Of a DNA stretch of 64,000 nt, positions 45,660-54,839 are shown piece by piece. The position numbers and the translations under genes are program-made. Origin of the DNA: JAFGXT01 sp963677165. Its GTDB lineage: Bacteria > Verrucomicrobiota > Lentisphaeria > Victivallales > SZUA-371. The notes below the pieces were generated by a model. That model saw only the letters and a list, made by a program, of their open reading frames with translations. It searched no databases and had not been told where the DNA came from. How positions within the stretch are numbered: the stretch's first letter is position 1; every line of letters begins with the position of its first letter. Where the stretch lies: positions 3,782,001-3,846,000 of the forward strand of contig CAXXSX010000002.1 of assembly GCA_963677165.2 (NCBI GenBank), read 5' to 3'.

Positions 45660-48344
45660 ATGCTGAAAAGGTTAATAGTCTTTGTGTTTTTTGCGTTTGT
45701 TCTGAGTATGTATGTACGTGCTGAAGTAATAAAACAAAAAGTCGGTAACTTTAATCTGGGGGGAGATGTCCGTGGCTTTGGAATTCTTGCGAAATATGAT
45801 CAACCGCCGAATCAGATAATTGTTCAACGCAAAACCATAAAGCCGGACAATGAACCGTTCGTACCGGTATGCACAATAAAAGTTTTTTCTCCAGACGGAA
45901 ATAATCAAATTTGCAAAGTAATCACAGATCAGGCAAATGGTGCAAAGGATTATGTCATACCGATACAAGTAAAGCAAAAAGGTATCTGGCGTTTTTCTAT
46001 TTCGGGAGGACGACATAAGGATGTTTTTACGATTAAATTTCCCAAAACAAAATATTGGGGAATACGTGGAGAAATGGCTATGGCTTTAAGCAATACCATA
46101 CCGAACAAAATGTATTTGTATGTGCCTGTATCTGCAGAAAAATTATTCATGGAAAGTTTTGGCAGAGGCAAAAATGTTCCCCGGATGAGCTATGAAGGAA
46201 AGCTAATAGGAAAATGTTCTTGCTCTCCGCGTCAGCTTACAACTGTCGAAAACCCGCCGCGGGGAAAAATTGTTACTGTTGATTTACAGAATTGCAAAGA
46301 AAAAGCAATTGCTTTTGATGGAGTTCCAGGGTTACTTTGTCCAACGAAAGAGGCAGCATCAGAACTGAAAGGCGGAACCGTTAAGGCTGGCGGTTTGTTA
46401 ACGGCAGGTCCATTGCAGGCTAGAGCCAGAAACCTGATGTTAAAAATCAACCCTGCCGATTTGAAAGTTGATTTGAAGTTTGCAAAGGACGTTTCTGATG
46501 ATTTAAGTAATCCAATTCTTGAAGGATTGCTATATGGCAAATATGCGCCCATATCATCTCTAAAAAGTGCTCTCAGTAAACAGGATTTAAATCCTAACAG
46601 CCCATTTTACGGCGCATTTCCGGTGTCGGGGGGAAAAAAACAAAGCAGTTGGAATAATTTTCAATACAGGTTGTTGTCCCCATTCGATGCTTCAGGGCTG
46701 GCTTCAATTTATGTGCTTAAAACAAAATTGAACCCGGGATATGGAAATAAGGCTATTTTTGAGCGTACCATCTTGTCTGCTCTTTACCACATTGCATCTT
46801 TGCAGGGAGATGACATTATGCGTGATAATTCATTTCAGCGAACCAGCTATCCAATGACTTATGTATTTTTTTCTTTCGATGGAGCATTGGCCAAACCATT
46901 ATATTTGCTGAAAGACAAGTTAAGTGCTGAAGAACGGGAAGTGTGGACTCAAGGCGTTATGGCTGTAGGTGACAAGGTAGTCAACTATAAGGCTTATCAA
47001 TCAAACCAATGGGCGCATCTGATTTCCGGTATATTTTATGCTTATCTGGCGACCAAAGAGCCAAGATTCCTGAAATATACGGAAGACCTGCTTTCAGCTT
47101 TTGCAGACAACGTGTATGGCCCGTCTTCCAAATATGGGCAACATCCTGCGGGATTTTATCTGGAAGGGTATGGTCCGGATGGTAATTATGACCACTTAAG
47201 TTCTTATGTTATGGTTAATATTTACTATAAATATAAAGCGCTAAAAAATGCGAATCCACGATTAGTGGCAAAATTGTATCGTATGATTGAAAAAAATCTC
47301 TATTTTAAAAGTTTTTATTGGTTGCCGCAACCCAATGGAGACTTGATATGCCCTACCGCCTTTGATTGTCGGACTACTGGAATGATTGGAATGCCCGGAT
47401 ACCCTGGAGATTTTATGGCAAAAGCTGAATTTTCATTAGCAAATAGAAGATATAAAATGAGTAAACAGTTGGGATCAAGTGCTTTTCCCGCCTCTGTTTT
47501 TCCATTTGTTGCAAACTCCAATCAATGGGCTATGACGCTATTGAAGGAAATGCTTCCTAAAAAGGATTTGGCTTTTAAGATGCCAAATGTCATGGGCGGA
47601 TGGACGGTTGAAGTATATGATGCTTACAAACTGCCAGTCAAAGTCGAAGACATACAATTGCCGTGTGAGCAGAAAAATAAAGTATGGGAACTGCCAGGGC
47701 AAATAGCATGGGAGAAAGGAGGGATTTACGGCATTGTTTTCTATGACGTAATTGGAGCAGGAAAAAAACATAAACTTGGTGGTATTTTGGGTGGCGGGCC
47801 GACTGTGCTTTGGACGGAAAAAAACGGGATGATAATTTGTTCCATGAAGAACAAGCATTATAACCAAATTAAAAATGAGAATGATTTAACATTTTCTTGT
47901 ATTTACGGAACAGACAAAAGTGGTAAACTCTTTTATTCTGGTACAGAACGGTCTCAATTGGAATGGCAGGAAAAAGACAAGAAGTTTAGTATTACTTCAA
48001 ATCTTAGAGACGTACCTGCCGTAGTATGCTGGTCATATGATATTGGGAATGACAAAACAACTATAACGGTTGAAATTAAGAGTGACCACATAACAGATGC
48101 ATGGATTAATCTGCCAATATACATAGCCCCTAAAGCAACGACCATTGGACTTGAGAACGGTATTTTTGTCGTTAATAGTTTCGGACATAAAGTTGAATTT
48201 TTCTTTCCTAAAAAATCGAACGCGACGCTGTCTGAAAATTTGGCTTCATCAGCATATACGATCAGGGCATTGAGGATAAAAATTCCCTGTAATCGGAAAA
48301 TTGATATTAGAGTAAGAACTGATGTTGCATCGGAGAAAAACTAA
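45660..48344 (+). CDS. Secreted polysaccharide lyase-like / toroid-fold carbohydrate enzyme
   Basis: 894 aa. The signal peptide (about 1-22) ends at VRAEV. The middle (about 380-570) has an alpha/alpha-toroid pattern of helices (YKAYQSNQWAHLISGIFYAYLA, SLQGDDIMRDNSF) with GFYLEGYGPDGNYDHLSSY, as in heparinase II/III- and alginate-lyase-like proteins. The C-terminal third is beta-rich (GGILGGGPTVLWTEKNG). I do not recognise the precise family. Gene context, with an AraC regulator, a prepilin and a fucosidase, makes a polysaccharide-degrading lyase likely. The substrate is unknown. Confidence 0.65.
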   Translation: MLKRLIVFVFFAFVLSMYVRAEVIKQKVGNFNLGGDVRGFGILAKYDQPPNQIIVQRKTIKPDNEPFVPVCTIKVFSPDGNNQICKVITDQANGAKDYVIPIQVKQKGIWRFSISGGRHKDVFTIKFPKTKYWGIRGEMAMALSNTIPNKMYLYVPVSAEKLFMESFGRGKNVPRMSYEGKLIGKCSCSPRQLTTVENPPRGKIVTVDLQNCKEKAIAFDGVPGLLCPTKEAASELKGGTVKAGGLLTAGPLQARARNLMLKINPADLKVDLKFAKDVSDDLSNPILEGLLYGKYAPISSLKSALSKQDLNPNSPFYGAFPVSGGKKQSSWNNFQYRLLSPFDASGLASIYVLKTKLNPGYGNKAIFERTILSALYHIASLQGDDIMRDNSFQRTSYPMTYVFFSFDGALAKPLYLLKDKLSAEEREVWTQGVMAVGDKVVNYKAYQSNQWAHLISGIFYAYLATKEPRFLKYTEDLLSAFADNVYGPSSKYGQHPAGFYLEGYGPDGNYDHLSSYVMVNIYYKYKALKNANPRLVAKLYRMIEKNLYFKSFYWLPQPNGDLICPTAFDCRTTGMIGMPGYPGDFMAKAEFSLANRRYKMSKQLGSSAFPASVFPFVANSNQWAMTLLKEMLPKKDLAFKMPNVMGGWTVEVYDAYKLPVKVEDIQLPCEQKNKVWELPGQIAWEKGGIYGIVFYDVIGAGKKHKLGGILGGGPTVLWTEKNGMIICSMKNKHYNQIKNENDLTFSCIYGTDKSGKLFYSGTERSQLEWQEKDKKFSITSNLRDVPAVVCWSYDIGNDKTTITVEIKSDHITDAWINLPIYIAPKATTIGLENGIFVVNSFGHKVEFFFPKKSNATLSENLASSAYTIRALRIKIPCNRKIDIRVRTDVASEKN

Positions 48345-48361
48345 AATAGCGTTATGCTTGA

Positions 48362-48604
48362 TCGATAATTTTTCTGAAAATCTTTCAGTATTATCGTGCA
48401 GAGAGATTTTCTATCTCGAAGTTATTTGGCTTGCACGACTTCAGTGGTGATGATTTCCTGACAAATTTATCACCGGTCAGCAATAAGGAGCTGTTTGAAA
48501 ATAAACTTGACAAGATGCGTGAATTATTCCACAAATCGTTCCGGAATAATTCGCGCAGATGGAAAGGTTATTTTTATACAGCTCCTAAACAATTTTTTAT
48601 GTAA
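48362..48604 (+). other. Unassigned open reading stretch, possible gene remnant
   Basis: 80 codons are open after an in-frame TGA, ending KGYFYTAPKQFFM and a TAA. The composition looks protein-like (GDDFLTNLSPVSNKELFENK), but there is no ribosome site, no good start codon, and no family I can name. It lies in the 275 bp between the lyase-like and fucosidase genes and could be the 3' end of a decayed gene. Confidence 0.3.
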
Positions 48605-48619
48605 GGACTATAGTTTTTT

Positions 48620-49585
48620 ATGGACAGAGCATTTTGGTTAAATCAACCACCTTTCGGCATTATGGTTCACTACATTCCGATAATTGCGAATCATGACGGT
48701 TCGTTTCATCCGGACTGGAATCAATGTGTAAACAATTTTGATGTTAGTAATTTTTGTGACAAAATAGCAGAGACTGGAGCAAAATGGTTGATTATGCCGT
48801 TTGGACAAAATAGTGGTGAATATATTTCTCCAAATCCTGAATTGGCCAAATACATAGGATTGAAATATTTTACAGACAGAGATTTGATGCTGGATATCGC
48901 CTGTGAACTGAAAAAAAAAGGAATTCGCCTTGTTGCCTACTTGCCAAGCGAAGTATGGTGTCATGAAGAACATATACAAAACGCTCTTGGCTGGAATATA
49001 GATCCTGTTGATAAAACAGTTTTCATGGAACGTTGGTATAAAGTAATTGAATACTGGGGAAATAAATTTGGTGATCTCTTATCGGGATGGTGGTTCGACG
49101 GCTGTTATACGGCTGCAGATAAACCTTTTATTCCAGAAGGAAAAAATGGCTGGAGCAACGCAAGATTCGATAAGAACAAATGGTTTGCTGCAGCCAGGGC
49201 AGAAAATGCTGATCGGGCCGTATCTTTGTGTCCGGGAGCCAATCTTATGGAGTATGTCTGGGACGAGGAAGATTATCTTAGTGGTGAAATGAATGAACTG
49301 CTTGGCCCTCCAAACAGGCTTCCTGTAAATATACGGTCTCATGGGCTTGTCTGGCTGGAATGTTTTTGGGGTCACAGTCCAGAACAAGGCAAGGATTTCT
49401 CCGGAACAATTGCCGCTCCAAGATTCAGTATCAATGAACTTACCGAATGGATTGAAAAATTCCGTTTGCGAGGCGGCGGTTGTACCATTAATATCGGAAT
49501 TTACCGCGATGGCTCATTGCCGAAAAAATCAATTCAATTTCTTTCAGAAGTCAATCAACAAATGACTATGACCGTGGAACAATGA
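48620..49585 (+). CDS. GH29-like alpha-L-fucosidase
   Basis: 321 aa, a single-domain TIM barrel. FGIMVHYIP at the start, KWLIMPFGQNSGEY, and the nucleophile motif GWWFDGCY with Asp160 as the likely nucleophile of the retaining mechanism. There is no signal peptide visible, so it would act in the cytoplasm on fucosyl-oligosaccharides. It is shorter than most GH29 enzymes and lacks the C-terminal beta domain. It is the third gene of the prepilin-lyase-fucosidase set. Confidence 0.72.
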   Translation: MDRAFWLNQPPFGIMVHYIPIIANHDGSFHPDWNQCVNNFDVSNFCDKIAETGAKWLIMPFGQNSGEYISPNPELAKYIGLKYFTDRDLMLDIACELKKKGIRLVAYLPSEVWCHEEHIQNALGWNIDPVDKTVFMERWYKVIEYWGNKFGDLLSGWWFDGCYTAADKPFIPEGKNGWSNARFDKNKWFAAARAENADRAVSLCPGANLMEYVWDEEDYLSGEMNELLGPPNRLPVNIRSHGLVWLECFWGHSPEQGKDFSGTIAAPRFSINELTEWIEKFRLRGGGCTINIGIYRDGSLPKKSIQFLSEVNQQMTMTVEQ

Positions 49586-49854
49586 AAAAAAGGTTTGTGA
49601 GTAATTTTGGTCACATCGTGAACTCGTGTGGTACAAAAATTCCATCAAGCTCGAAATGAGATGTTTTTGCTATGCCAAACCTATAGAAAAATGTTTGTTC
49701 TAATGATATATTTTCATCAAAAAAAGATGGGAATTATATTATTTTGAAAACGGAAATATGGAAAACGGCGAAGCTGTTGCTTGCGCAGCTTTAAAAGCTG
49801 GATATTAATGAACAGCTTGATCTGCGATCTCATTATTTAACTGTTGTCCCGATA

Positions 49855-49926
49855 TAATCCGGTTGATTTACCGTGCCCGGATTACGCAAAAATCAGCGTC
49901 AGTTTACTGAAAAATCGTAATATTCT
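49855..49926. repeat. 70-bp repeat B, copy 2
   Basis: See copy at 43379-43449; shares ATCCGGT, GTGCCCGGATTAC and AAAAATCGTAA at about 75% identity by eye. Confidence 0.6.
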
Positions 49927-50236
49927 CGAGACTTTTCCAGATTTTATTCTCTTATCGCTCTAACTGTTTGTCTTTTGCCCTCGAAAAGTGACCGAAATCA
50001 TCCGTCAATCTTCTCGGATGAATAAATTACTCTACGGGAGAATTCGGAGAAACAGAGAGAATATTATTAACAATAATATCCCGTGTGGCTGAAGCTATGA
50101 TGATTCTTGCCATAAAACGACGATGAGACTATCATTGATTTACTGATTCTCTGTCGGATGGATAATTCTGCAAATGTCTTTGGTACAGCGGGATATGAAA
50201 AAAGACGCATTGGATGCGTCCTTGGAATATAACAAA

Positions 50237-50422
50237 GAAAATGGTGGTGCACCTGGGCTTAATACAAAATGTTCTCCAAATAGCAAAAAACGCGCAACAT
50301 ATTCAAAATAAAGCCCTCATATCAAAGGAAATCCTTGTTTACATTTTTCCATCTCAGGAATTTTTTTTAAATCTATGAGCTTATTTGTTACCTTATTTTC
50401 TCTATTGGAGAATCATTTTTCT
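50237..50422. repeat. 187-bp repeat A, copy 2
   Basis: Partner of 43166-43352. It opens with ATGGTGGTGCACC, resembling a tRNA 3' end (CCACCA) in reverse, and ends GGAGAATCATTTTTC. Confidence 0.75.
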
Positions 50423-50818
50423 TGTATAAAATGAGAATCAGATAAGACACCAAACTTGTATAAAATATCCCTAAAACCGTAAAATTCTATAATGCTATCC
50501 ATATATTCTTCTTTAATTTGTTAACAATACCTTGCTTTTTTTACTTGAAAGATAGTGGAACATCAATTTAAACTTATCCAAATCTATTGATCGAGTTTTA
50601 ATAGATTCGAGCTTGTGTAATTTTATAATTTGTTGAAAATAAAAATTACTGCAAACATTGACTATATGTAAATAATAGTATATAATTTATAATTGTTTCT
50701 GAGGGGGGTGAACAAACTTCTATTTTGCTGATAATCGCAGAGGTTCAATCATGGGGCTTATACCAGTTCATTGTGGGAAGCTAAAATTACCTATGCTTTC
50801 TGGAATGTCATAAAAGCT

Positions 50819-50861
50819 ATTTCTGTGATGCGAGGTGCTAAAAAACCGGGTTACACTTCTC
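50819..50861. repeat. Left terminal inverted repeat of the insertion element
   Basis: Begins ATTTCTGTGATGCGAGG and ends CGGGTTACACTTCTC. It overlaps the last codons of integrase 2. Confidence 0.75.
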
Positions 50862-51939
50862 GCTTCCTGATAACCGTGATATGTTCATTGACGATCAACC
50901 ACTGCTTAACGGCCTTACGCCAACATTCACTAATTACCAACTCTTTATCAGTATAATCTACATATTGATACATTTCAATAGCAAGAGCTTTAATCTCTTG
51001 ATACACCTTCGATCTATAACGTTTACTGAAACGTACACCCATGTGCAACATCCATACACCACATGAACAATTTCCCTTCAGAGATGCCGGTCGAGGATTA
51101 TGATTCACGTTATGAACTGCTTGTTTTACCGCGAACGGGAAAGAATCCGGCAATTCAAACTGCTGCGTTTGGATATCGAGTTCACGTTTGACTTCGCCCT
51201 GAGCTCGTTCCATACCACCGTTAAACTGTGGATAATATGCCGGATTATTCAGTGGAATAACACCAAATTCCTGCAAAGCATTTATCACTGAAAAATGGTT
51301 CAGATTGCTGCCATTGTCACGTTTCATAAGCAATGGTGCTCCATGTTTTTTGAATAACTTTCGCAGGTTTTCCGCTACAGCTTCACCTTTAATCGGTCTG
51401 GTATCAATTAACGGTTCAAACTTGTACCGTGATGCCAGGTCCTGTATCTGATGTACGTAAAACTTGATTCCTTTGAACACATATTCGAAGTCATCCATGC
51501 TCCAGATCATATGCGGACAGTCCCAGATAATCTGTTCGGCATGCTCCCGACGCCCACGCTTGAGCTCATCACGTATTTCATGGATCAGTTCATTGAGCGA
51601 CTCCCTTGATATTTGACCATGATATATTTCATGTAATTCACCGGTTCCAGCAGTACGTTTCTTTCCATGCTTCAGATTACGAATTTCCTCTTGAAGCTGA
51701 AATAGATCAATAGTCTGAGCTGTTTTGGGACCCCGTTTTTCAACGGGATCCTGAGCAGATTCAATTTTTCGCTTATAACGCCATAAGGTCTGATATCTTA
51801 CGCCCATAATAGCAGCAGCTTTATACAGGTAAATATCACAGTCAATCTTAAAGTTAATTGCTTCGTCGACTAGTAGTCTTATGGCCCGATTTTTTTCCCA
51901 CCTTGCCTTCGATCTCCCTGATTTTGAGTTCGTAGGCAC
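50851..51939 (-). CDS. DDE integrase/transposase 2 (rve type)
   Basis: 362 aa from GTG 51939. The integrase core has the DDE triad: Asp in IWSMDDFEYV, Asp in LMKRDNGSNL and Glu in FNGGMERAQGEVKRE. The N-terminal 90 residues carry a second DNA-binding segment (AAAIMGVRYQTLWRYKRKI). It overlaps the helix-turn-helix gene above by 86 bp in the +1 frame, and a run of seven A (minus strand, 51896-51890) lies inside the overlap. Slippage at that run could make a fused protein. The C-terminus reaches into the left inverted repeat. Confidence 0.85.
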   Translation of the reverse strand: MPTNSKSGRSKARWEKNRAIRLLVDEAINFKIDCDIYLYKAAAIMGVRYQTLWRYKRKIESAQDPVEKRGPKTAQTIDLFQLQEEIRNLKHGKKRTAGTGELHEIYHGQISRESLNELIHEIRDELKRGRREHAEQIIWDCPHMIWSMDDFEYVFKGIKFYVHQIQDLASRYKFEPLIDTRPIKGEAVAENLRKLFKKHGAPLLMKRDNGSNLNHFSVINALQEFGVIPLNNPAYYPQFNGGMERAQGEVKRELDIQTQQFELPDSFPFAVKQAVHNVNHNPRPASLKGNCSCGVWMLHMGVRFSKRYRSKVYQEIKALAIEMYQYVDYTDKELVISECWRKAVKQWLIVNEHITVIRKREV

Positions 51940-52255
51940 GTCTGATTAACAACTCTGCTTGACGGGCTTTGTCGAGTTCCTTTTCCTGAAATTTAATAAA
52001 GTCTTTCAGGTTCCGGTTCTCGACGATCTCAGGCGGCACTTCCGGCCGCCCGGGCTCGCCTTCGGTTAAAGCCTCAAGCATTGCCTGAAAAGCACGCTTC
52101 TCCCAGCGATAATAGTTTTTGCGGGAAATGCCCAGCTCAGCGGCGGCAGCGGTAGCCGTGCATTCGTGGTTTCTTACCTTTAAAATGAGTTCTGCCCGGC
52201 ATTGGGCGTCGAGGTTGGCTTGGGCTTTCTGGGACTGCTGCTTGCGAGTTGACAT
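51854..52255 (-). CDS. Helix-turn-helix protein 2 of the insertion element
   Basis: 133 aa. A DNA-binding helix-turn-helix (about 25-65; KVRNHECTATAAAAELGISRKNYYRW in parts) is followed by a helical coiled-coil-like tail (NLKDFIKFQEKELDKARQAELL) as in IS3 OrfA. A strong AGGAGG site lies 9 bp before its ATG. It is in the same frame as helix-turn-helix protein 1, 15 bp after that gene's stop. Its 3' end overlaps integrase 2. Confidence 0.8.
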   Translation of the reverse strand: MSTRKQQSQKAQANLDAQCRAELILKVRNHECTATAAAAELGISRKNYYRWEKRAFQAMLEALTEGEPGRPEVPPEIVENRNLKDFIKFQEKELDKARQAELLIRRAYELKIREIEGKVGKKSGHKTTSRRSN

Positions 52256-53753
52256 CAGATAAATCCTCCTCTAGTTCTCCTCCTCCTGCGGAGAAGGTTC
52301 CGCCTGCGGCGGGGATTGGGTTTTCTGTTCCTTCAACAACTTCTCCAGACGTTTCGGCAGCGGTGATTTCTTCACTTTGCGCGGCTGCCGGTCTAATGCC
52401 GAAAGCATTGCCTCCATCGCGATTTCCTGCCAGCGCATGACCTGTGTCCGGGTCACTGACAAGTTCCGGCAGATCTCGCTGATCGAACAACTTTCCGTCC
52501 ACACTGATAACACCGCACGACATTTTTCCGAGGCTGAGATATTCCGCCTGGGACGTCGTGGTTTCTTCTGGTTCTGATTCTGCTGCTCGGGATGAAGATT
52601 CGCTTTCATGGTTACTATTCTCCTGATTTAAGTCATATACAAGTTCTTTTCCTTCAATTTGTTCCGGATCGTCAACGTGCATCTTTATTTTACCCTTTTC
52701 AGCACGGATCGCCACGTTTTGTTCGCCAAGACGTCCCACCATATAAAACGGACGCTGTGGTTTTCCTCGCAAAGCCAGCTCAAGCGTATTCTCTTCAATT
52801 CCTTTCTCAAGGGTGTGCTTTAGTTCGCTCTGAACCTCAAAAAAACGATCGGCCGGACACATTCCTCCGATACCCTGATGGGGGCGTTTGTAGTTGTAAT
52901 ACTTGATCCACAACGCCAGGCGCTCACGGGCATTTTCGAATGAATCAAACTGTACTCTGAATAGAAATTCCTGCTGGATCGTCTTCCAGAAACGCTCGAT
53001 TTTTCCCAATGTCATCGGGTGGTGCGGACTGCTCTTGATATGTTTGATCCGGTCCTTGTGGAGTTCTTTTTCGAAGTTGGTTGTACCACGCCAGTTGGTG
53101 TACTGACGCCCATTATCAGTCAACATTTCTTTTGGAACGCCATACTCTCCGTAGGCAGTACGATAGACCTCCAGCAGATTCGCTGCAGTTTGACTTCGAT
53201 ACAGTCCCATTCCCACGATATATCGTGAATAATCATCAATAAATCCAAGCAAATAAGCATTTTTACCGGCCAGCCGGAAGGTACAAATGTCAGTCTGCCA
53301 CATTTGATTGGGAGTAGCTCTTTCAAAGAAGCGCGGCTTTGAAATATTCTTCCTCCGTTTCTTTGGCGGCAGATCAATCAGTTTCTCTTCATGAAGAGTC
53401 TTACGAACTGTTTCGGGGGATGTTTTCAGCAGAAAAAATCGTTTCAGAATGTCGGATATACGCCGTACTCCACGCGATTTATCTGCCTTTTTTAGTTCGA
53501 TGATCTGGGATTTTAACGCAGTGTTAACTGTTTTGTCGGACTTTTTCTTATTTGTAAAGTGATTTTGAAGACCATCTTCTCCAAATTCATTGTATTGTTT
53601 CACCCATTTGCCGATTGTACTTTTGCCACATCCGAATTCTTCGGACAGCATAACGATACTGTAGCCTTCTTCCAAATAAAGCATTACCAGTTCACGACGA
53701 AATTCCGGTGAATAACATCCGACATTTTTCTTCTGTTTTTGTCCTTTTGACAT
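52137..53753 (-). CDS. DDE integrase/transposase 1 (IS3/IS481-like) with long low-complexity tail
   Basis: 538 aa from ATG 53753, preceded by AAGGA; an upstream ATG (53777) has no site. Domains: helix-turn-helix (about 10-55; GYSIVMLSEEFGCGKSTIGKW), then the rve integrase core with Asp in WQTDICTF, Asp in LTDNGRQY and Glu in GKIERFWKTI, then a mu-type C-terminal barrel ending near 370 (ENTLELALRGKPQRPFYMVG). The last 150 residues are Ser/Glu/Pro-rich and lie over the helix-turn-helix gene 1 in another frame. The tail may be an artefact of that overlap or a genuine extension. Confidence 0.78.
   Translation of the reverse strand: MSKGQKQKKNVGCYSPEFRRELVMLYLEEGYSIVMLSEEFGCGKSTIGKWVKQYNEFGEDGLQNHFTNKKKSDKTVNTALKSQIIELKKADKSRGVRRISDILKRFFLLKTSPETVRKTLHEEKLIDLPPKKRRKNISKPRFFERATPNQMWQTDICTFRLAGKNAYLLGFIDDYSRYIVGMGLYRSQTAANLLEVYRTAYGEYGVPKEMLTDNGRQYTNWRGTTNFEKELHKDRIKHIKSSPHHPMTLGKIERFWKTIQQEFLFRVQFDSFENARERLALWIKYYNYKRPHQGIGGMCPADRFFEVQSELKHTLEKGIEENTLELALRGKPQRPFYMVGRLGEQNVAIRAEKGKIKMHVDDPEQIEGKELVYDLNQENSNHESESSSRAAESEPEETTTSQAEYLSLGKMSCGVISVDGKLFDQRDLPELVSDPDTGHALAGNRDGGNAFGIRPAAAQSEEITAAETSGEVVEGTENPIPAAGGTFSAGGGELEEDLSDVNSQAAVPESPSQPRRPMPGRTHFKGKKPRMHGYRCRR
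52271..52609 (-). CDS. Helix-turn-helix protein 1 of the insertion element
   Basis: 112 aa. ISASEKCRAVLSVWTE then SISEICRNLSVTRTQVMRW is a classic transposase-type helix-turn-helix. An Arg/Lys-rich C-terminus with Pro repeats follows. AGGAG lies 10 bp ahead of the ATG. The whole gene lies inside the 3' part of integrase 1 in a different frame, so the two coding sequences overprint for 339 bp. The assignment of the functional frame rests on the motif. Confidence 0.72.
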   Translation of the reverse strand: MKANLHPEQQNQNQKKPRRPRRNISASEKCRAVLSVWTESCSISEICRNLSVTRTQVMRWQEIAMEAMLSALDRQPRKVKKSPLPKRLEKLLKEQKTQSPPQAEPSPQEEEN

Positions 53754-53807
53754 AACACTTTTCCTTTTTCTGTACATCCGATTTCACGGATGTATCATTG
53801 ATGTATA

Positions 53808-53849
53808 GAAAAGTGTTACCCGATTTAAATTTTCTCACATAACAGAAAT
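53808..53849. repeat. Right terminal inverted repeat of the insertion element
   Basis: The reverse complement begins ATTTCTGTTATGTGAG and ends CGGGTAACACTTTTC, matching the left end. Lies 31 bp beyond the upstream ATG and 55 bp beyond the chosen start of integrase 1. Confidence 0.75.
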
Positions 53850-54383
53850 TTTGCTGATAGCGCAATTATATTACCTTGGTGTTTTGTTTTTAGATACTAA
53901 AAATAGGGAATGTAAAGAGTGGTTGAAAATAACCGTTAGTGAAAAATTTCAAATAGTGATGTCTAGCTTTGAAAGGTCGTTGTAAAAATAATTTTTTATA
54001 AAATGCTTCTAGAGTGGAGGAAAATTTAACTTTTTCATTAGCCTTTCTGCGTAATTCAATGGTGAATGTGGCTCTGGTGCGCCGGAATGTTTTGTTTGAT
54101 TGATTTCAGGTTCGATTAATACTAACTCAGAACTGGAGAAAATTGGGTGATTTTATCGTATCTTACTGGGAGAGAATATCCATCTCCGATTGGAGAATTT
54201 TGTGTCCAGGACACATAGAGACGGAGAATTCGGAGAAACGGAGAGGGGATCAGTGGTATTGACGTTGGAATGTAAGGAATATTCTGTTTCAGAGGATGAG
54301 TTACTTTTGTCGCAATACTCTTTGGGGTAACGGGATATACGAAACCCGTGAATTGAATCGTATCCAGGAGTTAGAAAAAGAAA
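53850..54383. other. 534-bp intergenic region between the insertion element and tRNA-Phe genes
   Basis: AT-rich and without a supported gene. It starts with the right copy of the ATTTTGCTGATA direct repeat. Near 54218 it carries GAGAATTCGGAGAAAC, and its last 60 bp ahead of the tRNA 3' end resemble 50190-50250. That makes it related to the scrap left of the insertion element. Confidence 0.55.
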
Positions 54384-54459
<76 letters not shown>

Positions 54460-54489
54460 ACATTAGGCGATACGCAAGAACAAAAAAAA

Positions 54490-54565
<76 letters not shown>

Positions 54566-54839
54566 ACATTTTTTACAGTGTTGCGCTCACGTTTGCATCC
54601 GGCAAGCGTGAGCTCATAATATTGTAGTAAAATGTAAATATTCAAGTTGTGTCAGTAAAAAATCACAAAAAATCTTTTTGAGCATTTCATATTTGATCTT
54701 TAAGCAATATTTTTATTAAGAATTATCGCAATTTCACGGGGACGATTCGAATGTTCCCTTGTACTTTATCCAGACCTTGATATAATACTAGAATTGATAA
54801 TTAATAAATTTACGACCGGCTTACGGTTCGTTATGAATA

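Larger units (their letters stand above)
49586..50818. other. 1.2-kb intergenic region of decayed repeats
   Basis: Between the fucosidase gene and the insertion element. No gene is supported. It contains repeat B (49855-49926), a 16-base GAGAATTCGGAGAAAC block (about 50039) repeated near 54218 beside the tRNA-Phe genes, repeat A (50237-50422) and a 12-bp direct repeat ATTTTGCTGATA (50722-50733) that recurs at 53848-53859. It appears to be scrap from old insertions. Confidence 0.6.
50819..53849 (-). mobile_element. 3.03-kb insertion element with two DDE integrases and two helix-turn-helix proteins
   Basis: The ends are about 42-bp imperfect inverted repeats with two conserved blocks: ATTTCTGTnATGnGAG at the outside and CGGGTnACACTTnTC at the inside (left 50819-50861, right 53808-53849). 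Outer bases include TG...CA. Four overlapping minus-strand frames fill the space: DDE integrase 1, two helix-turn-helix proteins and DDE integrase 2. No clear target duplication abuts the repeats, though ATTTTGCTGATA occurs at 50722 and 53848. I cannot place it in a named family. Confidence 0.75.
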
